A stretch of DNA of 64,000 bases from Blastococcus saxobsidens DD2. Lineage in GTDB: Bacteria > Actinomycetota > Actinomycetes > Mycobacteriales > Geodermatophilaceae. Made by a program: the position numbers and the translations under genes. Below are positions 55,327 to 64,000 of the stretch, in pieces (position 1 is the stretch's first letter; every line of letters begins with the position of its first letter). The stretch spans positions 1 through 64,000 of the forward strand of contig NC_016943.1 in NCBI RefSeq assembly GCF_000284015.1. Reading direction: 5' to 3'. The notes below the pieces were generated by a model. It was not told the origin of the DNA, did not search any database, and saw only the letters and a program-made list of their open reading frames with translations.

Positions 55327-55965
55327 TCAGTAGGAGAAGATATCCGGAAAGCCGCCGGTCTCTAGGCGGGCGTGTGATGGCAAGAAGCTGCAGCACTCGT
55401 GGTAGAGATCTAGCCTGCCACGCTGTTCCAGCAGGTGAGTCAGATTGCCTAGAAGGGGAAGTAAAAAGCGAACGTCATTGGCGGCATACTCGATCTGTTC
55501 GGCGGTCAACTCTGAAGACATCCAATCACTGGTCCTTACGGACCCCTTTGCGACTGCCACGCCTAGTTGGGTGCGCAATAAAGACGCCAAGCTATGGTCA
55601 CTGGATGGCGCCTCTGGAAAGGCGAGTTTGGACGCTACTTTCGTGCAGCGGACATTTCTGGTGGTGATTGACCAATCCGCTTGTAAAAAGCCAAGGTCGA
55701 ACGGGGCGTGATGAAACACCTTCACGACGCTCGGCCTCTGCATCAAGGCTGCAAGTAGGTCTGGAGGGCGGCTCGACGCCTGCAGAATAACGGTGCCTGT
55801 CGAGGGTGAAAACAGCTGGATGGTCCCAATTCTTTCAACGCGCCAGTCGAGGCCCGATGTTTCGAGATCGCATGCAATCATAGGCTGATCAGCGAGCGCC
55901 CGGAACAACGAATCAGAGAGATCACCTGAAACGACGTGGGGGGCGGAGTCTGCTTCTATAGACAC
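55327..55965 (-). CDS. RNase D-like 3'-5' exonuclease domain protein
   Basis: The 212-residue product is a single DEDDy exonuclease domain: ACDLETSGLDW (Asp and Glu), HHAPFDLGFL (Asp) and YAANDVRFLLPL (Tyr and Asp). It lacks the HRDC domains of RNase D, so it is shorter than that enzyme and closer to stand-alone exonuclease proteins. The ATG at 55965 begins MSIEADSAPHVV. It converges with the HIRAN-type gene at only 4 bp distance and shares its low-GC codon use. Substrate and role are unknown. Confidence 0.85.
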   Translation of the reverse strand: MSIEADSAPHVVSGDLSDSLFRALADQPMIACDLETSGLDWRVERIGTIQLFSPSTGTVILQASSRPPDLLAALMQRPSVVKVFHHAPFDLGFLQADWSITTRNVRCTKVASKLAFPEAPSSDHSLASLLRTQLGVAVAKGSVRTSDWMSSELTAEQIEYAANDVRFLLPLLGNLTHLLEQRGRLDLYHECCSFLPSHARLETGGFPDIFSY

Positions 55966-56176
55966 CGCATGCCTCCAGGGTGAAGTAGTTACCCAGCTTC
56001 CTCGTCGGTGCAGTCTAGGAAGCTGGGCAAAAGCGCCGCTGACCGCAGTGAAGGTCGGGGCTCAGGCTAGAGCATCTGGTTCCGGCGGACGTGTCTTGCA
56101 CAGCTCCGTGTGGAAGGCGGGCCAGTGCAAGGTTCGCCCCGGTGAACCGGATCCGCCGCTCCGGACATCTCAGGGT

Positions 56177-56863
56177 GTGACGACTTCACCCCTCGCGGCC
56201 GGATCATCACCAGCCGTGACTCCGACGGCGATGCACCGGGCGGCCGGGCCACCGGCCGAGCCCCCGCGGCTGCGCGCCCTCCCCGATGCGCTGCCCAGCG
56301 ACGCCGAGCTGATCGCCCGGTCGGTCGACGACCCGGCGGAGTTCGCCCCGCTGTTCGACCGGCACGCCACCACGGTCCACCGGTATCTCGGGCGCCGCGT
56401 GGGTGAACTGGCCGACGACCTGCTCAGCGAGACCTTCCTGATCGCCTTCCGGCGGCGCGCGGCCTACCGGCCCGAGCACGTCCAGGTGCGGCCCTGGCTG
56501 CTGGGCATCGCGACCAACGTCGTCCACGGGCACGTCCGCACCGAGCAGCGCCGGTACCAGGCCCTCGCCCGGGCCGCCGCCGAGCCCGAGCGGCACGGCG
56601 CGGACCCGGGCGACTCCGCCGACCGGCTGGACGCCCAGGCGCTGCGCGGGCCGCTGGCCGCCGCGCTCGCCGGCCTGAAACCCCGGGACCGCGACGCCCT
56701 CCTGCTGCTGGCCTGGGGCCAGCTCGGTTACGAGGAGATCGCCGCCGTCCTGGACGTCCCCGTCGGGACGGTCCGCTCCCGGCTGCACCGCGCCCGCCGC
56801 CAGACCCGCGCCGCCCTCGGCGGCATCTCCCCCGACGACCCGACCTCCGAGGTGGACCGATGA
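56177..56863 (+). CDS. ECF-type RNA polymerase sigma factor
   Basis: The 228-residue product has sigma-70 region 2 (about 45–115, with EFAPLFDRHATTVHRYLGRR and LLSETFLIAFRRRAAY) and region 4 (about 155–215, with LKPRDRDALLLLAWGQLGYEEIAAVL and VPVGTVRSRLHRARRQ, a helix-turn-helix). The start is uncertain: GTG 56177 or ATG 56231. The first two codons of the next gene overlap its stop as ATGA, so it is paired with a membrane protein that may be its regulator. Confidence 0.9.
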   Translation: MTTSPLAAGSSPAVTPTAMHRAAGPPAEPPRLRALPDALPSDAELIARSVDDPAEFAPLFDRHATTVHRYLGRRVGELADDLLSETFLIAFRRRAAYRPEHVQVRPWLLGIATNVVHGHVRTEQRRYQALARAAAEPERHGADPGDSADRLDAQALRGPLAAALAGLKPRDRDALLLLAWGQLGYEEIAAVLDVPVGTVRSRLHRARRQTRAALGGISPDDPTSEVDR

Positions 56864-57903
56864 ACGACCTCGCCCTGCTCCGCGAGGCGGGCCCCGAGGC
56901 GCCGCCGCTGTCCGCCGCCGCCCGGCGGTCCGCCCGGGCCTCGCTGCTGGCCGAGATCGAGGGCCCGGCCTCCCGGCGCTCCCGGGTCCCCAGCCGGAAG
57001 GTCTCGTTCCGCCTCGGCCTGGCCGCCGTCACCGCGGCGGCCGCCTGGGCCGCAGCCGTGGTCATCGCCGCGCCCGACGGCCCCGGGACGCCGGCCGACA
57101 GCGTCACCCTCGTCGACTTCCAGACGCCGACGTTCCCACTGTCGCTCGATCCGGCTCCCGCCGGGATGGCGCCGGGGTTCAGCGGTGACGGCGAGTCCGC
57201 CGGCTTCGCGGAGTACGACTCGGCGGACGGCGACGACAGGTTCACCGTGGGGATCCACGAGGACGAGCCCGACTGGCTGGAGGACGCCTACGCGCACGTC
57301 GACGTCAGCGGACGTGACGAGGTGACGGTCGACGGGGTGGCGGCCGACCTCGTCCGGGGGGTGCGCGAGCTGTACTGCGAGGACGGCCTGACCGTCTGCG
57401 AGCGCGAGCGGTTCGCCGAACTCGTCTGGGAACGAGCGGAGGACCAGTGGGTGGTGATGTCGGGGGAGGGCCGGTACAGCCGGACCTCGGAGCTGGTGGC
57501 CGTCGCCGAGTCCTTGGTCGACCGGCCGCAGCGGGCCACGCTCACCGCCGAACTCGCCCCGGCCGGCTGGTCGGTGCAGTTCTTCAAGATGGGCCGCGTC
57601 CTCACCCTGGTCAACGATGCCTACGAGCAGCAGACGGTCACGGTGCACGTGCCGCTGCCCGAGGACGTTCCCCCGCTGGAGCAGGTGCGGGAGAACCTCA
57701 TGGGCCCCGTGGGTCCGCAGCTCGACGTGACGGTGCAGGGCCGGCCGGCGGCGCTGGTGCGGGTCGACAGCGGGCCGAGGGACCGCGGCTGGTACCTCCA
57801 GGGGCAGTTCGAGGACGGCACCACCTTCACCCTCCAGGTGCCCGATGCGTTCACGCAGGAGCAGGTCGTGGAGTTCGCGGAGCAGGTGACCTACCACCCC
57901 TGA
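56860..57903 (+). CDS. Membrane-anchored partner of the sigma factor
   Basis: The 347-residue product overlaps the sigma gene by ATGA. It has a short cytoplasmic N-terminus (about 1–48, LSAAARRSARASLLAEI), one membrane segment (about 49–71) and a large extracellular domain with no motif I recognise; two cysteines lie in ELYCEDGLTVCERER. The layout fits a cytoplasmic-tail regulator of an ECF sigma factor, but the classic zinc-binding anti-sigma motif HxxxCxxC is absent, so regulation is inferred from position only. Confidence 0.78.
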   Translation: MNDLALLREAGPEAPPLSAAARRSARASLLAEIEGPASRRSRVPSRKVSFRLGLAAVTAAAAWAAAVVIAAPDGPGTPADSVTLVDFQTPTFPLSLDPAPAGMAPGFSGDGESAGFAEYDSADGDDRFTVGIHEDEPDWLEDAYAHVDVSGRDEVTVDGVAADLVRGVRELYCEDGLTVCERERFAELVWERAEDQWVVMSGEGRYSRTSELVAVAESLVDRPQRATLTAELAPAGWSVQFFKMGRVLTLVNDAYEQQTVTVHVPLPEDVPPLEQVRENLMGPVGPQLDVTVQGRPAALVRVDSGPRDRGWYLQGQFEDGTTFTLQVPDAFTQEQVVEFAEQVTYHP

Positions 57904-58014
57904 CGGGCCGCGATCCGGGCATGCGGGGGACCGGGCGGGCGTCGTTCCGCCCGGCCCCCTGCATGGTCCTCCGACGTCATCCCGGTCCCGGTGGCGCCGG
58001 GCCGGCGCGGACGC

Positions 58015-58104
58015 TCACCGGTCGAAGTCGGCGGGATCGAGCGCGGCGAGCTGGTCGAGCACCGACCGCCAGGACGACACCGCCGACCGCCTCCTTCCCC
58101 ACAT
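58015..58104 (-). CDS. Candidate small protein
   Basis: In the 366-bp gap between the sigma-partner gene and the epimerase gene, a minus-strand frame of 29 codons (ATG 58104, or 21 codons from GTG 58080) ends SVLDQLAALDPADFDR. AAGGAGG lies 9 nt before the GTG, a strong Shine-Dalgarno. Codon choice is host-like (third-position G/C). It could be a real microprotein or the remnant of a larger gene. The rest of the gap shows nothing else. Confidence 0.3.
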   Translation of the reverse strand: MWGRRRSAVSSWRSVLDQLAALDPADFDR

Positions 58105-58269
58105 CCGATCGAGCACCTGTACGCACCATAGGCGCCGGCGATGACAGAAACCGCAGGTCAACGGCCCTGTGGACGGATCTGCGGTATGCACAGCCGATCC
58201 GGTCGGCCAGGGGGATACGTGCTACGACCAGGACGTGAGCCGGTGCCCCGGGTGTGGTGGAGTGGCGCC

Positions 58270-59196
58270 ATGCCACCGTCGTCCGCCCCCTGGCCCGCCA
58301 CCACGCCCAGTGACGTCGAGCTGACCGCCGGCGACGCGCGGCTGGCCGTGGACCTCCGCGGCGGGACGCTGCGCCGGCTCGCGGTCGGGAACTGGGAGGT
58401 CCTGGACGGCTACGCCCCCGGCACCGTCGCCCCCGGCTGGCGCGGCGCTGTCCTGGTGCCCTGGCCCAACCGCCTCCGGCACGGCCGGTGGTCGTGGGAG
58501 GGCGAGGAGTTCCAGCTGGAGGTCCAGTCACCGGTGGAGCCGCACGCCATCCACGGGCTGGTGGCCTGGCAGCCATGGTCGGTACTGGCGGAAGCGGACC
58601 GGTCCGTCACGGTCGGGACGACGATCGAGCCGCACGCGGGCTACCCGTTCCGGCTCGCCGCCGCGGTCGACCACGTGCTGAGCGACGACCGGCTGACCAG
58701 CACCCTTCGGGTGCGGAACGCCGGCGACCGGCCGGCGCCCTTCGGCGCCGGTTTCCACCCCTACCTCTCCGTCGGCGCGACGGCCGACGGCGGTATCGGC
58801 GACGCCGAGCTGGCGCTGCCCGCCCGCACCGAGCTGGTCCTCGACGGCGGGATGCCGACGGGGGAGCGCCGGCCCTTCGACGGCGCGGTGGGCCGGATCG
58901 GCGACCGGGCGCTGGACACCCCGCTCACCGACCTCGCCCGCGACGCCGAGGGCTGGGCGAACGTCCGGCTCAGCGGCAGCGCCGGCGAGCTGGTGATCTC
59001 GGTCGACGCCGCGTGGCCGTGGCTGCAGATCTACACCGGCGACACCCTGCCGGCCGGCCAGTGGCGGCGCAGCCTCGCTGTCGAACCGATGACCTGCCCG
59101 CCGAACGCGCTCGCCGACGGCGCCGACCTGCTGGTCCTCGAACCGGGCCAGGAGTGGACCGGCAGCTGGTCCCTGGCCTGGAACCCGGCGGCCTGA
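58270..59196 (+). CDS. Aldose 1-epimerase family protein
   Basis: Members interconvert alpha and beta anomers of sugars. The 308-residue product has the beta-sandwich fold with the conserved LVPWPNRLRHGRW near residue 62 and catalytic His candidates in VEPHAIHGLVAWQPW near 100 and GAGFHPYLSVGA near 163. The C-terminal region has AWPWLQIYTGDTLP and EPMTCPPNAL, typical of the YeaD/GalM-like group. ATG 58270 follows GGTGGAG. The MOSC gene starts 1 bp after its stop, indicating an operon. Confidence 0.92.
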   Translation: MPPSSAPWPATTPSDVELTAGDARLAVDLRGGTLRRLAVGNWEVLDGYAPGTVAPGWRGAVLVPWPNRLRHGRWSWEGEEFQLEVQSPVEPHAIHGLVAWQPWSVLAEADRSVTVGTTIEPHAGYPFRLAAAVDHVLSDDRLTSTLRVRNAGDRPAPFGAGFHPYLSVGATADGGIGDAELALPARTELVLDGGMPTGERRPFDGAVGRIGDRALDTPLTDLARDAEGWANVRLSGSAGELVISVDAAWPWLQIYTGDTLPAGQWRRSLAVEPMTCPPNALADGADLLVLEPGQEWTGSWSLAWNPAA

Positions 59197-59197
59197 C

Positions 59198-59926
59198 GTG
59201 CAGGTCATCGAGCTGTGGCGGTACCCGGTGAAGTCGCTGCAGGGTGAGCGGCTGACCGAGGCGCAGATGGGTGTCCTCGGCACCGTCGGCGACCGTCGCT
59301 GGGCGCTCTTCGATCGTGGCACCGGCCTGGGCCTCACCGCCCGCCGGGTGCCCGAGCTGCTGTTCGGCGCGGCCCGGGTGCGCCCGGACGGCGGCGTCGA
59401 GGTCGTGCTCCCCGACGGCACGGTCACCGCCGACGAGGACGTGCTGTCCGACTGGCTGGGCCGCCGGGTGGAGCTCCGCGAGGCGACCGCCGACGGTGCG
59501 GCGCCCAGCTACGAGACGCCGGCCGACGAGGAGGTGCCGGACCCCACCGAGTGGCTGCAGTGGGAGGGTGCGCCCGGTCCGTTCCACGACAGCCCCCGGA
59601 TCCGGCTGTCCCTGGTCTCGACCGGGACGATCGGCACCTGGGACCGCCGCCGGTTCCGGGCCAACGTCGTCCTGGACGGCGCCGGCGAGGAGGAGCTCCG
59701 GGGACAGGAGGCGGACCTGGGCGGGGTCAGGCTGCGGCTCGGCGTCGGCATCCCGCGATGCGTCATGACCACCCGTCCGCAGCCGGGCGGGATCGGCCGG
59801 GACACCTCGGTGCTCAAGACGATCCACCGCGAGCGGGACGGGCTGCTGGCCGTGCGCGCCGCCGTGCTCGATCCCGGTGTCGTCCGGGTCGGCGACGAGC
59901 TCCTCCCCGACGGACGGGCAGACTGA
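59198..59926 (+). CDS. MOSC-domain protein
   Basis: MOSC proteins are sulfur or oxo-transfer proteins related to molybdenum-cofactor sulfurase. The 242-residue product has an N-terminal beta-barrel (about 1–100, with LWRYPVKSLQGERL) and a MOSC domain with RFRANVVLDG near residue 145 and the conserved cysteine in GIPRCVMTTRPQ near 187. It is probably cytoplasmic; its partner is unknown. GTG 59198 is 1 bp after the epimerase-family stop. The S4 gene follows after 5 bp. Confidence 0.9.
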   Translation: MQVIELWRYPVKSLQGERLTEAQMGVLGTVGDRRWALFDRGTGLGLTARRVPELLFGAARVRPDGGVEVVLPDGTVTADEDVLSDWLGRRVELREATADGAAPSYETPADEEVPDPTEWLQWEGAPGPFHDSPRIRLSLVSTGTIGTWDRRRFRANVVLDGAGEEELRGQEADLGGVRLRLGVGIPRCVMTTRPQPGGIGRDTSVLKTIHRERDGLLAVRAAVLDPGVVRVGDELLPDGRAD

Positions 59927-59931
59927 TCGGC

Positions 59932-60147
59932 GTGCGCACCATCGACCTGCGTCCCGGCGAGGACAGCATCCGGCTCGGCCAGCTGCTCAAGCTCGTCGAC
60001 GCCGTCCCCACCGGCGCCCAGGTCAAGGACGTGCTCGTGTCGGGCGCCGTCACCGTCAACGGTGAGCCGGAGGAGCGGCGGGGCCGGCAGCTGCGCTCCG
60101 GTGACGTGGTGGCCATCGGGGGGTACGACGACGTCCGGATCGGCTAG
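59932..60147 (+). CDS. S4-domain RNA-binding protein (YbcJ/YaaA-like)
   Basis: This 71-residue protein is a single S4 RNA-binding domain: IRLGQLLKLVDAVPTG, then KDVLVSGAVTVNGEPEERRGRQLRSGDVVAIGG. Small stand-alone S4 proteins probably bind structured RNA, for example on ribosomes. GTG 59932 begins MRTIDLRPGED and lies 5 bp after the MOSC stop, so the two are co-transcribed. Confidence 0.88.
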   Translation: MRTIDLRPGEDSIRLGQLLKLVDAVPTGAQVKDVLVSGAVTVNGEPEERRGRQLRSGDVVAIGGYDDVRIG

Positions 60148-60180
60148 CCCGAGGAGCTCACGACTCGGCAGTGACAGAGC

Positions 60181-60196
60181 GGTTCCACGTGGAACC
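60181..60196. promoter_or_regulatory. parS: parS-like site 3
   Basis: GGTTCCACGTGGAACC is a perfect 16-bp palindrome with the parS-type core GTTCCACGTGGAAC. It lies just before the aminotransferase gene, about 58 kb from dnaA, within the usual parS range. Confidence 0.78.
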
Positions 60197-60214
60197 GCCG
60201 GGCAGGAGAGCCGC

Positions 60215-61392
60215 ATGCGCGCACCGCTGGCATCCCGGCTCCGGGGCTTCGGGACGACGGTCTTCGCCGAGATGAGCGCGCTCGCCGTGGAGACCGGCTC
60301 GCTCAACCTCGGTCAGGGCTTCCCCGACTACCCCGGCCCGCCGGAGGTGCTCGACATCGCCCGGGCCGCCATCGGCACCGGCGCCGACCAGTACCCGCCC
60401 GGCCCCGGCATCCCGGAGCTGCGCACCGCCGTCGCCGAGCACCAGCAGCGGTTCCAGGAGCTCGGCTACGACCCCGGCACCGAGGTGCTGGTCACCGCCG
60501 GGGCCACCGAGGCGCTCGCCGCCGCCATGCTGGCGCTGCTCGAGCCCGGCGACGAGGTCGTCCTCTTCGAACCGATCTACGACAGCTACAGCGCGTCGGT
60601 GGCCATGGCCGGTGGCGTGGTGCAGCCCGTCCCGTTGCACCCGCCGGCGGACGGCGAGGGTGCCTGGACCTTCGACGAGGCCGAGCTGCGCGCCGCCGTC
60701 ACCCCGCGCACGCGGGTGCTGCTGGTCAACTCCCCGCACAACCCCACCGGCACGGTCCTGGCCGCGGCCGAGCTGGCGGTGCTCGCCGAGCTGGCGACGG
60801 CGCACGACCTGACCGTCCTCACCGACGAGGTCTACGAGCACCTGGTGTTCGACGGCGCCCGGCACGTCTCGCTCGCCACGCTGCCGGGCATGCGCGAGCG
60901 CACGCTCGTCGTCTCCAGCGCGGGCAAGACCTTCAACGTCACCGGCTGGAAGATCGGCTGGGTCTGCGGGCCGGCGCCGCTCGTGGCCGCCGTCCGCACC
61001 GCGAAGCAGTTCCTCACCTACGTCAACGGCGGCCCGTTCCAGCCGGCGGTGGCGGACGGGCTGCGGCTGCCCGACGGCTACTTCGCCGGGATCGCCCGGG
61101 ACCTGCAGTACCGGCGCGACGTCCTGGTCGCCGGGCTGCGGGAGGCCGGGCTGCCGGTGGTCAGCCCGCAGGCCACCTACTTCGCCACGGTCGACGTCCG
61201 CGGGGTGCAGCCGGACGGCGACGGCCTGGCGTTCTGCCGGGAGCTGCCGCGCCGTGCGGGGCTCGTGGCCATCCCGACCGTGGTCTTCTACACCCAGGAA
61301 CACGCCGCCCTGGGGCGGCACCTGGTGCGGTTCGCGTTCTGCAAGAGCGATGCGGTGCTCGCCGAGGCGGTCGAGCGGCTGAGGAGGCTGGC

Positions 61393-61396
<4 letters not shown>
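60215..61396 (+). CDS. PLP-dependent aminotransferase, class I/II
   Basis: The 393-residue product has a class I aminotransferase fold: LNLGQGFPDYPGPPEVL near the start, NSPHNPTGTVL near residue 170, TDEVYEHLVFDG near 205 and the PLP lysine in VVSSAGKTFNVTGWKIGW near 232. It resembles the methionine/kynurenine (YbdL, Rv0858c) type. Its stop overlaps the start of an omega-amidase-like gene as ATGA; such pairs remove the keto-acid product. AGGAGAG precedes ATG 60215. Confidence 0.92.
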
Positions 61397-62178
<782 letters not shown>

Positions 62179-62185
62179 CCGTCCG

Positions 62186-63028
62186 TCAGCGGCCCGCCAC
62201 GCCGCTCTCGTCGACGGTGATCTGCTCGCGCTCCACCTGCTCGGTCACCGTCTCCTGGCCCTGGACGATCTCGGTCCGCACCCGCACCCGCTCGACGGGC
62301 ACCACCTCGACGGTGATGACCGGCCGCTCGCTGTGCAGGACGATCTCGCCGGGCAGCCCGCCGCTGGCCGCGTCCGCGGCGACGAGCGACTCGCCGCCGA
62401 CCGCGTCCCCGGCCGGGTCGGCGTCCCCGAGCGGTATCTCCTCGAGGCGGACCTCCTCGCGCCGGATCGGCACGGTCACCTGCATCTCCTCGGTGACCAC
62501 GTACTTCACCAGCCGCACCCGTCGGGCGATCACCCGCTCGGTGCCCACGCGCAGCCGCTCCTCGCTGCGGGTCATGGCGCCGTCGGTCTCGCCCGCCGTG
62601 GCGGTGCCGGCCGCCGGGGGCGGGACCGGGGCCACCGCCGGCACGGCGACGGTGTCGGTAGGGCCGGCCAGCGGCGCGTCGGCGACCGGCGCCGTGGTGT
62701 CCGCGTCCGCACGGCCGCCGTCCGTGATGCCGTAGTGCCGGCGCAGCTCCGCCTCCTCCCCGGGCTCGAGGTGGTTGCCGCTCATCGCCGGGGCGCTCTT
62801 GACCGCCTCCGCGCTTACCGGCAGGCGCAGCGCACCGTCGTCCCAGGTCGCCTCCGCGGCCGGCACGACCGAGTGCCGGGTGCCGAAGAGGCCGGTGGTC
62901 ACCGCGACCCACGTGGGTTCACCGGTCCGGTCGTCGACGAAAAAACTCTCGACGGTGCCCAGCTTGTCGCCACCGTCGCCGTAGGCGGTGCTGCCGATCG
63001 CGGCGGCCACCTCGCGCTCGCTCAACAT
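62186..63028 (-). CDS. PRC-barrel and DUF2382 protein
   Basis: The 280-residue product has an N-terminal PRC-barrel (about 1–75, LGTVESFFVDDRTGEPTWVAVTTG), a Pro/Ala/Thr-rich linker and a C-terminal DUF2382 domain (about 155–275) with LRVGTERVIARRVRLVKYV and EEVRLEEIPLG. Proteins of this type are linked to stress tolerance in dry-land actinobacteria, but the mechanism is unknown. The ATG at 63028 follows GGAGGGGA. The stop is 7 bp from the convergent amidase gene. Confidence 0.9.
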   Translation of the reverse strand: MLSEREVAAAIGSTAYGDGGDKLGTVESFFVDDRTGEPTWVAVTTGLFGTRHSVVPAAEATWDDGALRLPVSAEAVKSAPAMSGNHLEPGEEAELRRHYGITDGGRADADTTAPVADAPLAGPTDTVAVPAVAPVPPPAAGTATAGETDGAMTRSEERLRVGTERVIARRVRLVKYVVTEEMQVTVPIRREEVRLEEIPLGDADPAGDAVGGESLVAADAASGGLPGEIVLHSERPVITVEVVPVERVRVRTEIVQGQETVTEQVEREQITVDESGVAGR

Positions 63029-63121
63029 GGGTCGGCTCCCCTCCGTGGGGCACACGCCGGTGCGCGCCCCTCCTCCCTGGCTGCCCAGCCGGGTGGCCGG
63101 ACGAACATCGCCGCCGCAGCG

Positions 63122-64000
63122 TCAGTGCGCGGGCAGCGCCAGATCGACGACGAGGGCGCGGTGGTCGCTGCCGGCGACCGGCACGTGCGCGCAGCCGGCG
63201 ACGGCGACGCGCGGGTCCACGAGGACGTGGTCGAGGGTCAGCCGGGGGAACCGCAGCCGGAGCGGGCGCCAGGTCCACACCCGCCCCCGCCCGACCGCCT
63301 GCGCCGCGTCGACGTAGCCGCGGGCCAGGACGGCCCGGAGCGCGGCGTGGTCGGGAGTGGCGTTGAAGTCGCCGGCCAGCACCCGGAGCGCATCGGGCGT
63401 GGGGGAGGGGAGCGCGGCGAGGTCCGCCGTCCAGCTCCGGACGGCGGCGGGCGAGGTGGCCGGCGGGCGGGTGTGCACCGCCGTCACCTCGAGGTCGGGG
63501 CTCCCGGCGACGGGCAGCCGGACGGTGGGCTGCTCGAAGCCGCCGGGCACCGCGCCGCGCGCGGCCACGGGCCACCGGCTCCAGACGGCGCCCGAGGCGG
63601 AGACGACGCTGCCCCGCCGTGCCGGGACGGCGTGGGAGTGGGGGAGCTCCCGGTGCAGGCCGGCGCCGGTCAGGCGCCGTTCCGCGTCGGGCGTGAGTTC
63701 CTGCACGACCAGGACGTCGACGGCATGCCGGCGGACGAGCTCGAGGACGGGCTCGGCCGGGACGAGTCCCAGCCGCAGGCTCACCGTGGCGACCCGCACC
63801 CTCGCGCCCTCGGGCGGGACAGCTCCCGCCCGTCTGCGTGAGGACAGCACCGCGGCGCCCAGGGCCGCGCCGGCGCCGGCGGCCAGGAGCGCGCCGGTGC
63901 GCGACCCGCTGCGGACGGCCGCGGTCAGCGGGACGACCGCGGTGAGCGCTGCGTAGGGCGTGAACGCCAGCGCCGGCACCAGCGGGAAGCCGCGCTCGGT
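63122..64000 (-). CDS. Endonuclease/exonuclease/phosphatase-family protein (5' end outside window)
   Basis: The visible 292 codons encode N-terminal hydrophobic segments (with FTPYAALTAVVPLTAAV and ALLAAGAGAALGAAVL) followed by a DNase I-like domain (about from RVATVSLRLGLV on). Key motifs are VLVVQELTPD (Glu), VLAGDFNATPDH (Asp/Asn) and LDHVLVDP plus GSDHRALVVDL (His). The frame is open to the window edge (TERGFPLVP before the first in-window GTG), so the true start probably lies beyond position 64000. It is likely a membrane-anchored hydrolase; the substrate is unknown. Confidence 0.85.
   Translation of the reverse strand, partial: TERGFPLVPALAFTPYAALTAVVPLTAAVRSGSRTGALLAAGAGAALGAAVLSSRRRAGAVPPEGARVRVATVSLRLGLVPAEPVLELVRRHAVDVLVVQELTPDAERRLTGAGLHRELPHSHAVPARRGSVVSASGAVWSRWPVAARGAVPGGFEQPTVRLPVAGSPDLEVTAVHTRPPATSPAAVRSWTADLAALPSPTPDALRVLAGDFNATPDHAALRAVLARGYVDAAQAVGRGRVWTWRPLRLRFPRLTLDHVLVDPRVAVAGCAHVPVAGSDHRALVVDLALPAH

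Overview
The window is very GC-rich actinobacterial chromosome around the replication origin. The gene order dnaA–oriC–dnaN–gnd–recF–dciA–gyrB–gyrA–DUF3566–tRNA-Ile–DLW-39–tRNA-Ala, followed by ppiA–rhomboid–crgA–DUF881–pabA/trpG–pknB–pknA–pbpA–rodA–PP2C–fhaB–fhaA–tRNA-Leu, is the conserved origin block of Actinomycetia. The codon usage, protein style and dispersed small repeats suggest Geodermatophilaceae (Blastococcus, Geodermatophilus or Modestobacter type), but the genus is an inference.

Layout. 1–9.9 kb: dnaA, an approximately 1.05 kb dnaA–dnaN gap that should hold oriC, dnaN, gnd, recF, dciA, an unrecognised gene and an ABC exporter. 9.94–11.58 kb: an intact IS110-family element that has split a perfect hairpin. 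11.6–19.7 kb: an NAD(P)-binding epimerase-like gene, gyrB, gyrA, a DUF3566 membrane protein and two tRNAs. 19.62–34.61 kb: an approximately 15 kb integrated, probably mobilizable element bounded by a 43-bp duplication of the tRNA-Ala 3' end. It carries a tyrosine integrase, a small HTH protein, a MobF relaxase-helicase, a Gabija-type anti-phage pair (gajA, gajB), a type II restriction-modification pair, an unknown gene and a two-TM protein with a GAF-like domain. 34.7–50.2 kb: the cell-division, peptidoglycan and Ser/Thr-kinase block. 50.2–64 kb: mixed metabolic genes, interrupted at about 53.5–56 kb by a lower-GC islet (HipA-like kinase, HIRAN-type partner, DEDD exonuclease).

How the genes fit together. 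DnaA, DnaN, DciA, RecF and gyrase serve replication at the origin, and three parS-like palindromes mark the ParB-binding zone. PknA, PknB, the PP2C phosphatase and the two FHA proteins form a phosphorylation network that acts on the RodA–PbpA peptidoglycan machine; most are joined by 4-bp start/stop overlaps. The integrated element is a defence island with att sites, arm-type repeats and a relaxase, but no transfer ATPase was seen.

Main novelties. (1) An IS110 element whose non-coding left end looks like a bridge RNA with guides matching its own target. (2) A 77-bp and a 41-bp tandem repeat that each carry a Shine-Dalgarno and start codon in front of conserved genes. (3) A dispersed intergenic repeat whose hairpins show compensatory changes. 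(4) An integrase whose C-terminus is predicted to differ between integrated and circular states. (5) Uncharacterised genes beside known defence systems.
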